This document shows positions 8,449 through 15,367 of a DNA stretch of 30,106 nt, piece after piece (position 1 is the stretch's first letter; each line of letters begins with the position of its first letter). Source of the stretch: a virus; IMG/VR virus record IMGVR_UViG_3300047323_000690, positions 1 to 30,106 of that record. One strand, 5' to 3'. The notes below the pieces were generated by a model. That model had not been told where the DNA came from, ran no database searches, and saw only the letters and a program-made list of their open reading frames with translations. A program made the translations under genes and the position numbers.

Positions 8449-8456
8449 GTAAGGCA

Positions 8457-8504
8457 TTGTCATTTATAATTGACAATCCGCAATCTGTCGCTTATAAAAG
8501 ACAG
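8457..8504 (+). promoter_or_regulatory. Toxin-antitoxin promoter with two matching palindromic operators
   Basis: Site 1 (8457-8476) has TTGTCA/TGACAA arms and site 2 (8485-8504) has CTGTC/GACAG arms. Both fit TGTC-N2-TTATAA-N2-GACA, with centres 28 bp apart. The promoter is a near-consensus TTGACA at 8470-8475, a 17-bp spacer and TATAAA at 8493-8498. The -35 lies in site 1 and the -10 in site 2, so an antitoxin bound to both would block RNA polymerase. The expected transcription start falls at about 8505, the first base of the toxin ATG. Confidence 0.82.
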
Positions 8505-8801
8505 ATGGAATACGAGATCGAAACCACCGACGTCTTCGACACTTGGCTCGACGAGCAGACCGACGAAGAGGCAGTGGGCGCGATCGTCGCTCGCATCAAC
8601 CGCGTCCGTCACGGCTTGTTTGGGGATGCCGAGCGCGTCGGCGGCAAGGTCACCGAGTTGAAGGTCGACACGGGGCAGGGTTACCGGGTGTATCTCACGA
8701 TCCGGGGCCGCACCGTCGTGATCTTGCTGATGGGCGGCACCAAAAAGACCCAGAAGAGGGATATCAAGGCGGCGAAGAAGATGGTGGAGGCTTTGGGGTG
8801 A
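8505..8801 (+). CDS. RelE/ParE-superfamily toxin (HigB/Gp49-like)
   Basis: 98 residues. FDTWLDEQTDEEAVGAIVARINRVRHGLFGDAERVGGKVTEL, then a YRVYLTIRGRTVVILLMGGTKKTQKRDIKAAKKMV ending, match phage-derived Gp49-like/HigB toxins. These are small ribosome-dependent mRNA interferases, though ParE-type members target gyrase. The order toxin first, antitoxin second is typical of HigBA. The ATG at 8505 has no Shine-Dalgarno sequence and sits at the predicted transcription start, so the mRNA is probably leaderless. The frame is open upstream to 8262, but that would run through the promoter. It should keep the prophage in the cell or act in defence. The family is confident; the cellular target is not visible. 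Confidence 0.87.
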   Translation: MEYEIETTDVFDTWLDEQTDEEAVGAIVARINRVRHGLFGDAERVGGKVTELKVDTGQGYRVYLTIRGRTVVILLMGGTKKTQKRDIKAAKKMVEALG

Positions 8802-8849
8802 CCATCGCCACCGAGTGTAACGAGTATAGGCCATGGAGGGCCAGGTAAC

Positions 8850-9392
8850 ATGACGATCAAGACCAAGGCGTTCGACGCCTCGAAGTACATCAAGAGCCCG
8901 CAGGCTGAGGCGACGCTTTGGGCGGATGCTGTGGCATCTGGTCATGCTGGCGTGATCGCCTCCGCACTTGGTACGATCGCCAAAGCGCGCGGGATGACGC
9001 AGCTGGCGGCCCAAACCGGCCTCAGCCGGCAAGCGCTCTATTCCGGGCTGAGCGATGACGGCAACCCAACGCTAGATACCGTGCTCAAGGTGACAAAGGC
9101 GCTGGGGCTTGGGCTTACCGCGGCAGCGCCAGCGGAGACCCGGGTTATCGGGAGTCCCGACCGTGGCATCGGAATGGTGATAATCGAAGACGGGCTCTCC
9201 GAGCTCGGGAAAGTCGCTGAAAAGCGCTACTACCTGGAAGGCTCAGCAGGTCTCAATGCAGTCATCGCGGGGAAGGCCGCAATGGTGGAGTTTGGGTTCG
9301 AAAAGCGGGTGGCGGGCGGTGAGCTAAAGGCGCCCGCCGGTCGCCGCGCTGGCGCGAAGAAGCAGCCGGCTCATGCCGAGGGAGACGAATAA
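8850..9392 (+). CDS. HigA-type antitoxin with a C-terminal extension
   Basis: 180 residues. Residues 1-100 are the addiction-module antidote type: an N-terminal KAFDASKYIKSPQAEA segment, then the helix-turn-helix KARGMTQLAAQTGLSRQALYSGLSDD and DTVLKVTKALGLGLT. It should neutralise the toxin encoded 48 nt upstream and bind the two palindromes at 8457-8504. Homologues of this type usually stop near residue 100. Here about 80 more residues follow (GIGMVIIEDGLSELGKVAEKRYYLEGSAGLNAVIAGKAAMVEFG) and end in a basic, Ala-rich tail. I do not recognise the extension. A GGAGG lies about 12 nt before the ATG. Its stop overlaps the next start (TAATG). Confidence 0.85.
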   Translation: MTIKTKAFDASKYIKSPQAEATLWADAVASGHAGVIASALGTIAKARGMTQLAAQTGLSRQALYSGLSDDGNPTLDTVLKVTKALGLGLTAAAPAETRVIGSPDRGIGMVIIEDGLSELGKVAEKRYYLEGSAGLNAVIAGKAAMVEFGFEKRVAGGELKAPAGRRAGAKKQPAHAEGDE

Positions 9393-9583
9393 TGCTCCGA
9401 TGGGATGCCGAAATCCATAGATTCGACGGGACTAGTTCCGGCGTGATGTTCCGCGGCGGGTCGGAGCAAGGCGCGCAATCGTATCTGCAGGGCCACCTCG
9501 ATGCGGGAATCGCTAGACGCGTGGACGTCTACGATGATCGCAGACGCCTGGTCCTGCGGATGGTTCCAGCGGCTCTATCCTAA
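9392..9583 (+). CDS. Small protein coupled to the antitoxin gene, unknown function
   Basis: 63 residues whose ATG shares a base with the antitoxin stop, which argues that it is translated and belongs to the same transcript. The sequence (MLRWDAEIHRFDGTSSGVMF, then a GVDVYDD-like acidic stretch RRVDVYDDRRRLVLRM) has no motif I recognise, no signal peptide and no membrane segment. It is followed by 141 bp without an evident gene. It might be a third component of the toxin-antitoxin locus or an unrelated passenger. Low certainty about function, moderate about being a gene. Confidence 0.5.
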   Translation: MLRWDAEIHRFDGTSSGVMFRGGSEQGAQSYLQGHLDAGIARRVDVYDDRRRLVLRMVPAALS

Positions 9584-9724
9584 GACCGATGCTGGCTTCT
9601 CACTCACTTGCTCGCTTACCTTCTCTAGGTGGGTGCGGTAGTGGGCGTTCAGGTGCGCTATGGTTGCCTCGACACGTTCCCTATTGGCCGTGGGGAACGG
9701 AGGTACGACGCCGACCCATGGAGG

Positions 9725-11095
9725 TTATGGGGTTGCCCTCGGCTTGGTGATACGCAGCAACCCGGTCGGAACGTTCGTCCCGGCATCCGAGAAACTCCCA
9801 ACCGGCAGATCCCGCCATTCGCCCGTGAGCTCGCCGTGATCGTAGTGCGCGGTCGCGGGCAGGATCGCGACCAGCGTCCCGCCCGGTTTCAGAAATTCCA
9901 GCGCGTGCCGGACATGCTTGACGTAATGCCGGCCATAGAACGGTGGGTTCATCACGACCTTGTCGAACTCAGGAGCGGCCGGTTGCTCGAGGAAATTGGC
10001 GGTCAGCACCGGATGCCCCTTGGCACGGGCCTCAGCCGCGCGGCCGGGGTGGTATTCGACGCCCAGCGCTCGGCAGCCGCAAGCCCGCAGCTGGTCCAAG
10101 ATCCGGCCATCGCCGCACGACGGCTCCAGCACACGATGCGCCGGCGGGTCGCCGCGATAATAAGAGCGGTCGTGGATCTCGGCGTAATCCAGCGCCGCCG
10201 CGATCACGGCCGGCGGCGACCAGTAGAATTGCAGATCCTTGGCGACGGCGGTCGACGCGCTGGGCTTGACGCCCTCCGGCTCGGCATCAGGCAGCGCCTC
10301 GCCGTAGAACTCGGCCAGCGCGCGGTTAATGTCGACCAGTGTCCATTTCTCGAAGAAGACGTGCACGTTGCCGTTGGCGAATTGGCGCAGCGTCATGCCG
10401 CGGTTCGGCGTTGGGATCGGCTCTTTCCGCCCAATAAGCCGGCTCGTAGGGACCACAAGGGAGCCATCCAACACGGCGTCTCCGCTTCGCAGGATATCGT
10501 CGATCTCGGCCAATTCTGGATAGTCGAGCGCGGGAATGCCCTGGAAGGCCGCTAGCGCGTTGGCAATGTCGCGGAACCGATCGCGGCCCCAACACGAGGA
10601 AAAGCTGCCCCAATTGGTCAAGATGACCCGCTTTGGCAGGCCCTTGACGCCGATCCGCACCTTGGAATGCGATTTGTAGGCCGGGTCCAGGTCAGCGAAC
10701 ACTTCGGCCAGCCCGCGCAGGATATGGAACCGCGGGCGCGCCAGATAATCCCGGAACGTCGCCGCAGCATTCTCGAACGTCAGCACCGGCGGGTCGGCCA
10801 GCGTGCGCTCGAACAGCGCCTTGTCCTTGGCGGTCGCGATGCGGTCCAGCTCGAGCCGGTTGTAGATCGCCTTCCAACCCGACGTCAGTAGGTTCTTCCG
10901 CAGCGTCGATGCGTGCAGGAACGGCTTGCTGCCGATGTTGCCGGCGTAGCAGCCCTGGACCGTGGCAGACATGCCGAGCCGGTCATAGGCGGCGTCGAAG
11001 TCGGCGATGGCTGCTTCGATCGCAGCGTTCTTCTCGTCGTATTCCTCGACCAGGTCGCGGACGGTGCGGGGTAGGGCGGGGAGGTTGCCGTGCAT
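9725..11095 (-). CDS. DUF4942-containing N6-adenine DNA methyltransferase
   Basis: 456 residues. The N-terminal ~270 residues match the DUF4942 type (VQGCYAGNIGSKPFLHAS, ANGNVHVFFEKWTLVDINRALAEFYG). The C-terminus is a class I SAM-dependent methyltransferase: motif I HRVLEPSCGDGRIL at about residue 320, and the catalytic NPPF at about 382 (VVMNPPFYGRHYVKHV), the mark of adenine-N6 enzymes. It should modify phage or host DNA, protecting it from restriction or altering gene expression. No restriction endonuclease is beside it, so it looks solitary. It diverges from a small DNA-binding gene across a region of phased repeats. The ribosome site is weak (only GGCAACCC upstream). Function class is confident; the recognition site is unknown. 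Confidence 0.88.
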   Translation of the reverse strand: MHGNLPALPRTVRDLVEEYDEKNAAIEAAIADFDAAYDRLGMSATVQGCYAGNIGSKPFLHASTLRKNLLTSGWKAIYNRLELDRIATAKDKALFERTLADPPVLTFENAAATFRDYLARPRFHILRGLAEVFADLDPAYKSHSKVRIGVKGLPKRVILTNWGSFSSCWGRDRFRDIANALAAFQGIPALDYPELAEIDDILRSGDAVLDGSLVVPTSRLIGRKEPIPTPNRGMTLRQFANGNVHVFFEKWTLVDINRALAEFYGEALPDAEPEGVKPSASTAVAKDLQFYWSPPAVIAAALDYAEIHDRSYYRGDPPAHRVLEPSCGDGRILDQLRACGCRALGVEYHPGRAAEARAKGHPVLTANFLEQPAAPEFDKVVMNPPFYGRHYVKHVRHALEFLKPGGTLVAILPATAHYDHGELTGEWRDLPVGSFSDAGTNVPTGLLRITKPRATP

Positions 11096-11111
11096 GGGTT
11101 GGGTTGCCTAT

Positions 11112-11210
11112 GTAACCGATACCGCCTATAGGTAACCGATACCGGATAGAACAGCAATAGGCGATATCGGAAACATGCCCGACTTGGCGCAAAAACAGAT
11201 ATCGGATAGT
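11112..11210. repeat. Phased repeats in the methyltransferase / RHH divergent promoter region
   Basis: GTAACCGATACCG occurs at 11112-11124 and again at 11132-11144, exactly 20 bp (two helical turns) apart. Related motifs follow: the palindrome CGATATCG at 11162-11169 and AGATATCGGATAG at 11198-11210, close to ATACCGGATAG in the second repeat. They lie between the divergent starts and extend into the first codons of the RHH-like gene. Such phasing suits binding of a repressor, plausibly the neighbouring small protein. The repeats are seen; the binding is inferred. Confidence 0.6.
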
Positions 11211-11390
11211 CCCGCGCGTATGGGACGACCGCCGCTGGGCCAGAAGGCCGACGACACAAAGCCAACACCTGTCCGCCTTGAGGCGAGCATGCGCGCGCGC
11301 ATCGCTGCGGTTCTGGCGCCAGGCGAGAAGCTGGCCGCGTTCATGCGGGCCGCTGCCGAAGCGGAATTGAAGCGGCGCGAAGGCAAGTAG
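11175..11390 (+). CDS. Small ribbon-helix-helix-like DNA-binding protein
   Basis: 71 residues from ATG 11175; a second possible start at 11220 gives 56 residues beginning MGRPPLGQ. The core, PTPVRLEASMRARIAAVLAPGEKLAAFMRAAAEAELKRREGK, has a short beta-strand-like start followed by two helices, as in Arc/CopG-type ribbon-helix-helix proteins. The basic GRPPLG lead is also common in such proteins. It diverges from the methyltransferase gene and has repeats at its promoter, so it is a good candidate autorepressor that also controls the methyltransferase. It ends one base before the convergent gene at 11392. Neither start has a strong ribosome site. The assignment to this fold is by eye. Confidence 0.62.
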   Translation: MPDLAQKQISDSPARMGRPPLGQKADDTKPTPVRLEASMRARIAAVLAPGEKLAAFMRAAAEAELKRREGK

Positions 11391-11391
11391 C

Positions 11392-12414
11392 TCACGCCGC
11401 CTGCTCCTCGCCACCACCCAGCTGCGCGCGGATAATGTCCGAAATCTCATCCCACGGCCGCATGAACCCATGCTCGTCGAGGAACGCCGGATCGACCGTC
11501 GCGACCGCGCCAGGCTCGCGGATGGCCTCAACCAGGTCGGCTGGCTCCGGCTCGGTCATCACCACGTGCGACGACCCGGGAGCACCAGCAGCCCGCACCG
11601 GCAGCAGATGGGCAACTCCCGCCAGCAGCAGCAGCGCCGCATGCCGCACCACCGCGGTCACGTTCACATACCGACACCGCGCCATGCGCGCCGCCTCGGT
11701 GATCGTCATCTCCGCCAGCACCACCCGATCGAACGTGCCCACCATGTCGTCCGGGATGAAGCTCGACGCGAAAAGGAAGTTGTTGCGCGCCTCGAGCTCG
11801 GCCACCGTCCGTGCGATGTGGCCATAGGCCCGCTCGCCGCCGGCGCTACGTTCCGCCATCGATGAGGCGCTGAGCAGGGTTTCATACCCGCCAGCCTCCC
11901 AGGCCTTCCGGTACCAGAGCACGGCGGGGTAAGTGTCGTCGGTGAGGACGCCGCGGTTGTGCAGCTGGACGATACGGGCCGAGTTGACCCGCTTCATTCC
12001 CGGCGCCGAGCGAATCGTTCCGGCGGTCTTCTCCGGCTGATGCGGCTCGAATTCGCCATGGCGCAGCTGCTCGCGGGTCGGCAGCACGACGGTATCGGCG
12101 AGGTTGTCGAACTTGCCCGCTTCGATCTCATCCTCGGCCTTGCGGCGCCGGGCCTCGGTGCGCTGATCGGTGCGGTCGCGGCCGAGCTGGGCGCTGACCC
12201 GCTTTGCCTCGCGCTCGACGATCGCGGCGGCGGAAAGGATCTCGCGCGACTCCCGCGGCGGCAACGATGCCAGCCTGCGCAGGGCTGCTGACCTGATCCC
12301 GCTCAGCGGCGCATCACCTGTTTCCCCGCCCTTGCCCATCGTCGCCACACTCCGCAAAATCGTCCGCCCCACCCCGGAGCTGGTTTTCTGTTTCCGAGAA
12401 ATCGTTTGGATCAT
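11392..12414 (-). CDS. Unrecognised protein with an HTH-like segment, last gene of the leftward early operon
   Basis: 340 residues starting with an ATG that overlaps the preceding stop (ATGA). The N-terminus is basic. Residues ~65-100 are highly charged and probably helical (REAKRVSAQLGRDRTDQRTE). Then comes TVVLPTREQLRHGEFEP and a central region (ARIVQLHNRGVLTDDTYPAVLWYRKAWEAG, LEARNNFLFASSFIPDDMVG). A segment EMTITEAARMARCRYVNVTAVVRHAALLLL looks like a sigma-region-4 type helix-turn-helix. I do not recognise a family. Being the last early gene with a possible HTH, it could be a late-gene activator or antiterminator for the packaging operon, but that is only a guess. A second ATG at 12339 is possible. 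Confidence 0.7.
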   Translation of the reverse strand: MIQTISRKQKTSSGVGRTILRSVATMGKGGETGDAPLSGIRSAALRRLASLPPRESREILSAAAIVEREAKRVSAQLGRDRTDQRTEARRRKAEDEIEAGKFDNLADTVVLPTREQLRHGEFEPHQPEKTAGTIRSAPGMKRVNSARIVQLHNRGVLTDDTYPAVLWYRKAWEAGGYETLLSASSMAERSAGGERAYGHIARTVAELEARNNFLFASSFIPDDMVGTFDRVVLAEMTITEAARMARCRYVNVTAVVRHAALLLLAGVAHLLPVRAAGAPGSSHVVMTEPEPADLVEAIREPGAVATVDPAFLDEHGFMRPWDEISDIIRAQLGGGEEQAA

Positions 12415-12632
12415 GTCCCGCCGCCGTTCGCCCGATGGGCTTCCAGTTCGTCGAGAAATCCGCGCATCAGCCGCTCGACTCGCTCCCGGAATAGCCAGCC
12501 GCCTTTGGCCTCGACCGTGGCCAGGCTGATCAGCACGACGCCCTGGGCAAGCGCTTCGCGGGAGGCCGCCAAGCCGCGGTCGGGGTCCGGATCGCGCATC
12601 GAGGCAACGTAGGGGGCGAGGGTCGATCTCAT
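12411..12632 (-). CDS. Small protein of unknown function between replication genes
   Basis: 73 residues from the ATG at 12632, which overlaps the DUF1376 gene's stop (ATGA); its own stop overlaps the next start (ATGA). Reading further upstream gives an Arg-rich, unlikely sequence, so the short start is chosen. RDPDPDRGLAASREALAQG is followed by a hydrophobic ISLATVEAKGGWLF and an amphipathic RERVERLMRGFLDELEAHR helix. No known domain is visible. Coupling on both sides argues it is real. Confidence 0.72.
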   Translation of the reverse strand: MRSTLAPYVASMRDPDPDRGLAASREALAQGVVLISLATVEAKGGWLFRERVERLMRGFLDELEAHRANGGGT

Positions 12633-13561
12633 CGAGCCTGCGCCTCTCGCTCGGCGGCCTGCTTCGCGTCCTGCTCCTCGATCAGCCGACGGTTGCGGCG
12701 CATCGCGGCAATCGCGGCTTCGTCCTCGGCGTGCTTCTGGCGGACACGGCTGTCGAAGAACTTGAACGTGAACGGCGCCCGGCCCTTCGTCGCCATCTCG
12801 GCATCGGCGGCCTTCTCGACGATCGGGACGATGTCGCGCTCGAGCTCCATGTCGCTGAGCGCCAACCACTCCCACAGCAGGGCGACGTCGTTGGGCACGG
12901 CCACGAACCGGCCAACCTCCAAGATCCTGCGGACCTGCTCGGGCTGGCCAGCGAACTTGTCGGACTTCGGTGTTGTGGGGGTAGGGGGTATTGTCCCTGT
13001 CCCTGTCCCTGTCTTAGCCGTGACTGGTGGTGTGACCGGCGTGACAGGTTTCGTGACATCTACCGTGACATGTCGCGTGACAAGCGCCCGAAGGTCACTC
13101 GTCTTCGTGTTGTACTCTGGCGTGACCCCGACCGCGCGCAATTGCTCGAACATGCGCTTTCGGTCTTCCCGCTCACGCTCCTTGCGCGCGGCTTCGCCGG
13201 TCTTTTTATCCTTATATTCCTGACGCATCGGTAGAGCTTCGAGCGCCTTTTCGGCCACCACAGGGTGGTAGAGACGGCCATCGCTGCACTTGATCCAATT
13301 GCGCAGCGCGACGGCTTTGACTTTCTTCCAGCGCGACCCGGCGCCCGACAAAAATGCCAGCACGCGATCGTCATCCGGCAAGCTCCCTGCCGGGACTTGC
13401 TGCCAAGCCTTGCACCAAAGCGCGAATGCACTTTTGAATTCTTCGCCCGTCGACATCGCAAAAAGATCGCTGTCGACGACGCGGATCGTGTCCATCGGCA
13501 TGAATTGCAGGCCGCGCAAATCGCAATCCGCGGGTGTCAGGGGTGCGGGAAGGTCGGTCAA
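12629..13561 (-). CDS. DUF1376-type phage replication protein (TTG start)
   Basis: 310 residues. The N-terminal ~95 residues match DUF1376: PLTPADCDLRGLQFMPMDTI, FKSAFALWCKAWQQVPAGSL and ADDRVLAFL-like text. This domain is frequent in phage replication modules beside DnaB, where such proteins are thought to recognise the origin or load helicase. A charged helix (KEREREDRKRMFEQLRAVG) leads into a Val-Thr repeat linker (residues ~160-185), then a C-terminal domain with WEWLALSDMELERDIVPIVE. I chose the TTG at 13561 because AGGGGG lies about 8 nt upstream and the conserved N-terminus needs it; it overlaps the DnaB stop (TTGA). The next ATG at 13501 would cut the domain. The linker DNA carries iteron-like repeats. 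Confidence 0.83.
   Translation of the reverse strand: MTDLPAPLTPADCDLRGLQFMPMDTIRVVDSDLFAMSTGEEFKSAFALWCKAWQQVPAGSLPDDDRVLAFLSGAGSRWKKVKAVALRNWIKCSDGRLYHPVVAEKALEALPMRQEYKDKKTGEAARKEREREDRKRMFEQLRAVGVTPEYNTKTSDLRALVTRHVTVDVTKPVTPVTPPVTAKTGTGTGTIPPTPTTPKSDKFAGQPEQVRRILEVGRFVAVPNDVALLWEWLALSDMELERDIVPIVEKAADAEMATKGRAPFTFKFFDSRVRQKHAEDEAAIAAMRRNRRLIEEQDAKQAAEREAQAR
13040..13082. repeat. Four CGTGACA heptamers with 12-bp period inside the DUF1376 gene (possible origin iterons)
   Basis: CGTGACA occurs perfectly at 13040, 13052, 13064 and 13076, exactly 12 bp apart, with a near copy CGTGACT at 13019 and a partial GTGAC at 13032. On the coding strand each copy contains GTC ACG, so the protein repeats Val-Thr every four residues. 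Iterons inside a replication initiator gene are known from lambda O. Nearby at 12992-13013 is a short TGTCCC tandem run. Repeats are direct observation; origin function is inference. Confidence 0.55.
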
Positions 13562-15000
13562 TTGTGCCCCCTGGAACTGAAGAAATTGGAGCCGCGCACA
13601 GCCTGGTGCTCAGCGAAATAGTAGCAGTTGCGCTTGCCGACCCTGCCGTTGCGGACCTTGGCGGCGATCAACTCGACGCGGTCGCGCGCCGCGGCCAAGT
13701 TGACCTCCCAATCGGCGCGCTTCTTGTCGTGGATGTCGGGCTCGGCGCGCTCGAGGTAATATTGCTCGCGGTAGACGAAGAGCACGACGTCCGCGTCCTG
13801 CTCGATCTCGCCGCTGTCGCGCAGATCGGACAGCACCGGTCGTTTGTCTTCCCGGCGCTCCACCTCGCGGTTGAGCTGGGCGAGCAGCACGATGGCCACG
13901 TCCAATTCGCGAGCGATCTGCTTGATGGTCCGGCTGACCTCGCTGACTTCCTCATACCGCTTCACCTTTGAGCCGTCGGCTTTGACGAGCCCGAGGTAAT
14001 CGATGAACACGATGTCGAGGGACCGGCCCTTGGCGGCCATCTGGCGCTTGTAGCGGCGAATCATCATGGCGAGACGACCGACGCGAAGCCCCGCATCTTG
14101 GCGCAGCACCATCGGCCATGACTTGAGCGCTTCGCGCGCATCGGCGACGCGTTCACGATCGAAGGCGCTGAACTTGCCGGCCTTCACATTGTCGAAGCTC
14201 GCGGATTCGCCATAGCGGAAGATGATGTCTGTGATCGCGCGCTTCATCAGCTCGGGCACGGACATCTCGAGGCTGATGAACAGCGTCCCCCAGCCGGCGC
14301 GCGCGGAAGCCAGCGCGGTCGAGAGCGCCATCGCCGTTTTGCCCATGCTGGGGCGGCCGGCGAGGATGATCACTTCGCCGCGGCGGACGTTGCCGGTCAG
14401 GCTGTTCCAGTCGTCGAGACCATCGACGGCTAGCCCGGGCGGTGCATCGCCGGCGGCTTCGTCCTCGATCTCCTTCATCGTGACGTCCCACGCCTTGCCG
14501 ATGTCGAAGCTCTTGCCGACCTCCTCTCGCTGCAGGGCGGCGGTGAGTGCGGCGTCGAGCCCATCAGCGAGCGCTTCGACCGGTTTGGACAGATCGTCGC
14601 GCGCGGCGTCGAGGAAACCCTGCAGGCCAGCGTAGAGCCGGCGGCGCTTGGCCAGGTCAGCGATTTGCTTGGCGAAGTCGTTGGCACCGATCAGCCCGGC
14701 GCCGGATCCTGTCAGGCGCGCGAGATACCCCGGGCCGCCTAATTCAATCACCGCCGGGTCGGTTTCGATGAACGGACGCAGGGTCACCGGCGTCGCGAGG
14801 CGCCCGTTGGCGATCTCGCGTTCGATGAGGGAGTAGAGCCTTCCGTGGAACGGCTCGAAGAAATCGTCCGCGCCGACGATATCGCCGACGCGGTCAAGCA
14901 CGCGGTTGTCGATCATCAGCGCGCCGAGAAGGCCCGCCTCGGTCTCGACGTTGGCGATCGGGTAAGCCTCGGCGGGCCGGATTGGTTCGCTCGCCATCAT
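13558..15000 (-). CDS. dnaB: Replicative DNA helicase, DnaB family
   Basis: 480 residues. An N-terminal DnaB domain (NVETEAGLLGALMIDNRVLD, residues 17-36) is followed by the RecA-type helicase core: Walker A GRPSMGKT (215-222), ISLEMSVPELMKR (242-254), Walker B DIVFIDYLGLV (329-339), and AQLNREVERREDKRPVLSDL with DSGEIEQDAD (375-404). It should unwind DNA ahead of the phage fork as a hexamer. It precedes the DUF1376 gene and overlaps it by 4 bp, and its start overlaps the upstream stop (ATGA). Length and motif order are standard for DnaB. Clear identification. Confidence 0.96.
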   Translation of the reverse strand: MMASEPIRPAEAYPIANVETEAGLLGALMIDNRVLDRVGDIVGADDFFEPFHGRLYSLIEREIANGRLATPVTLRPFIETDPAVIELGGPGYLARLTGSGAGLIGANDFAKQIADLAKRRRLYAGLQGFLDAARDDLSKPVEALADGLDAALTAALQREEVGKSFDIGKAWDVTMKEIEDEAAGDAPPGLAVDGLDDWNSLTGNVRRGEVIILAGRPSMGKTAMALSTALASARAGWGTLFISLEMSVPELMKRAITDIIFRYGESASFDNVKAGKFSAFDRERVADAREALKSWPMVLRQDAGLRVGRLAMMIRRYKRQMAAKGRSLDIVFIDYLGLVKADGSKVKRYEEVSEVSRTIKQIARELDVAIVLLAQLNREVERREDKRPVLSDLRDSGEIEQDADVVLFVYREQYYLERAEPDIHDKKRADWEVNLAAARDRVELIAAKVRNGRVGKRNCYYFAEHQAVRGSNFFSSRGHN

Positions 15001-15185
15001 GCCTGCCGGTCCGAAGCGTTGAAGAGGTCTGCCCAGCGGCGGTGCGCGCGGACGGTCGCGATCTGGTGGGCCTGGTCGGTGCGCAGTGCCGCGTCCTCGT
15101 CCATCATCCGAACGAGGCGCGTGTATTCCGCCCAGGCTTGATCAACGGCGCGCGCGGTGGGGAGGATGGCGACGACGGCGCTCAT
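14997..15185 (-). CDS. Small helical protein upstream of dnaB, unknown
   Basis: 62 residues from the ATG at 15185, coupled by ATGA overlaps to the zinc-finger gene before it and dnaB after it. Upstream reading is Arg-rich and unlikely. The sequence (VDQAWAEYTRLVRMMDEDAA, then HQIATVRAHRRWADLFNASD) is probably two amphipathic helices. No family is recognised. Its place directly before dnaB would suit a small helicase accessory protein, which is only a positional guess. Confidence 0.75.
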   Translation of the reverse strand: MSAVVAILPTARAVDQAWAEYTRLVRMMDEDAALRTDQAHQIATVRAHRRWADLFNASDRQA

Positions 15186-15367
15186 TCGTCGTCTCCGTGC
15201 ACAATGGCGAGGTGCCGCGACATATTCTCGGGCAGGATCATCAGATCGCATTGGTCGCAGCGGACGCGGCGCGTGTTCTCGACAGCGAGCTTGCCCAGCC
15301 GGCGTTCGAGCCTTTGTGCGGCGGCGCCACCGAAGCGTAGGCCGGTCGGGTAGGGGTTCACGCTCAT
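15182..15367 (-). CDS. One-finger C2H2 zinc-finger-like small protein
   Basis: 61 residues from ATG 15367. The C-terminal half shows Cys-x2-Cys-x11-His-x4-His (CDQC, then RH and HLAIVH), a classic C2H2 spacing that should hold one zinc ion. A basic, helical stretch precedes it (AAAQRLERRLGKLAVENTRR). It is coupled on both sides by ATGA overlaps, between the RuvC-like gene and the small gene before dnaB. It may bind nucleic acid or a replication protein. The zinc site is read from spacing only. Confidence 0.77.
   Translation of the reverse strand: MSVNPYPTGLRFGGAAAQRLERRLGKLAVENTRRVRCDQCDLMILPENMSRHLAIVHGDDE

Noticed and set aside
8262-8504. Longer toxin frame starting at 8262
   Set aside because: It would be translated through its own promoter and operators and over the divergent lipoprotein start.
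9725-11390. Complete restriction-modification system
   Set aside because: Only a methyltransferase and a small DNA-binding protein are present; no endonuclease motif is found beside them.
12992-13013. TGTCCC tandem run as a mobile-element or phase-variation signal
   Set aside because: Only three and a half copies in a coding linker; six-base units keep the frame, so no on/off switch is expected.
13040-13082. Short repeats as a CRISPR array
   Set aside because: Seven-base units with 5-base gaps and no spacers of 30 bp or more; they also sit inside a coding gene.
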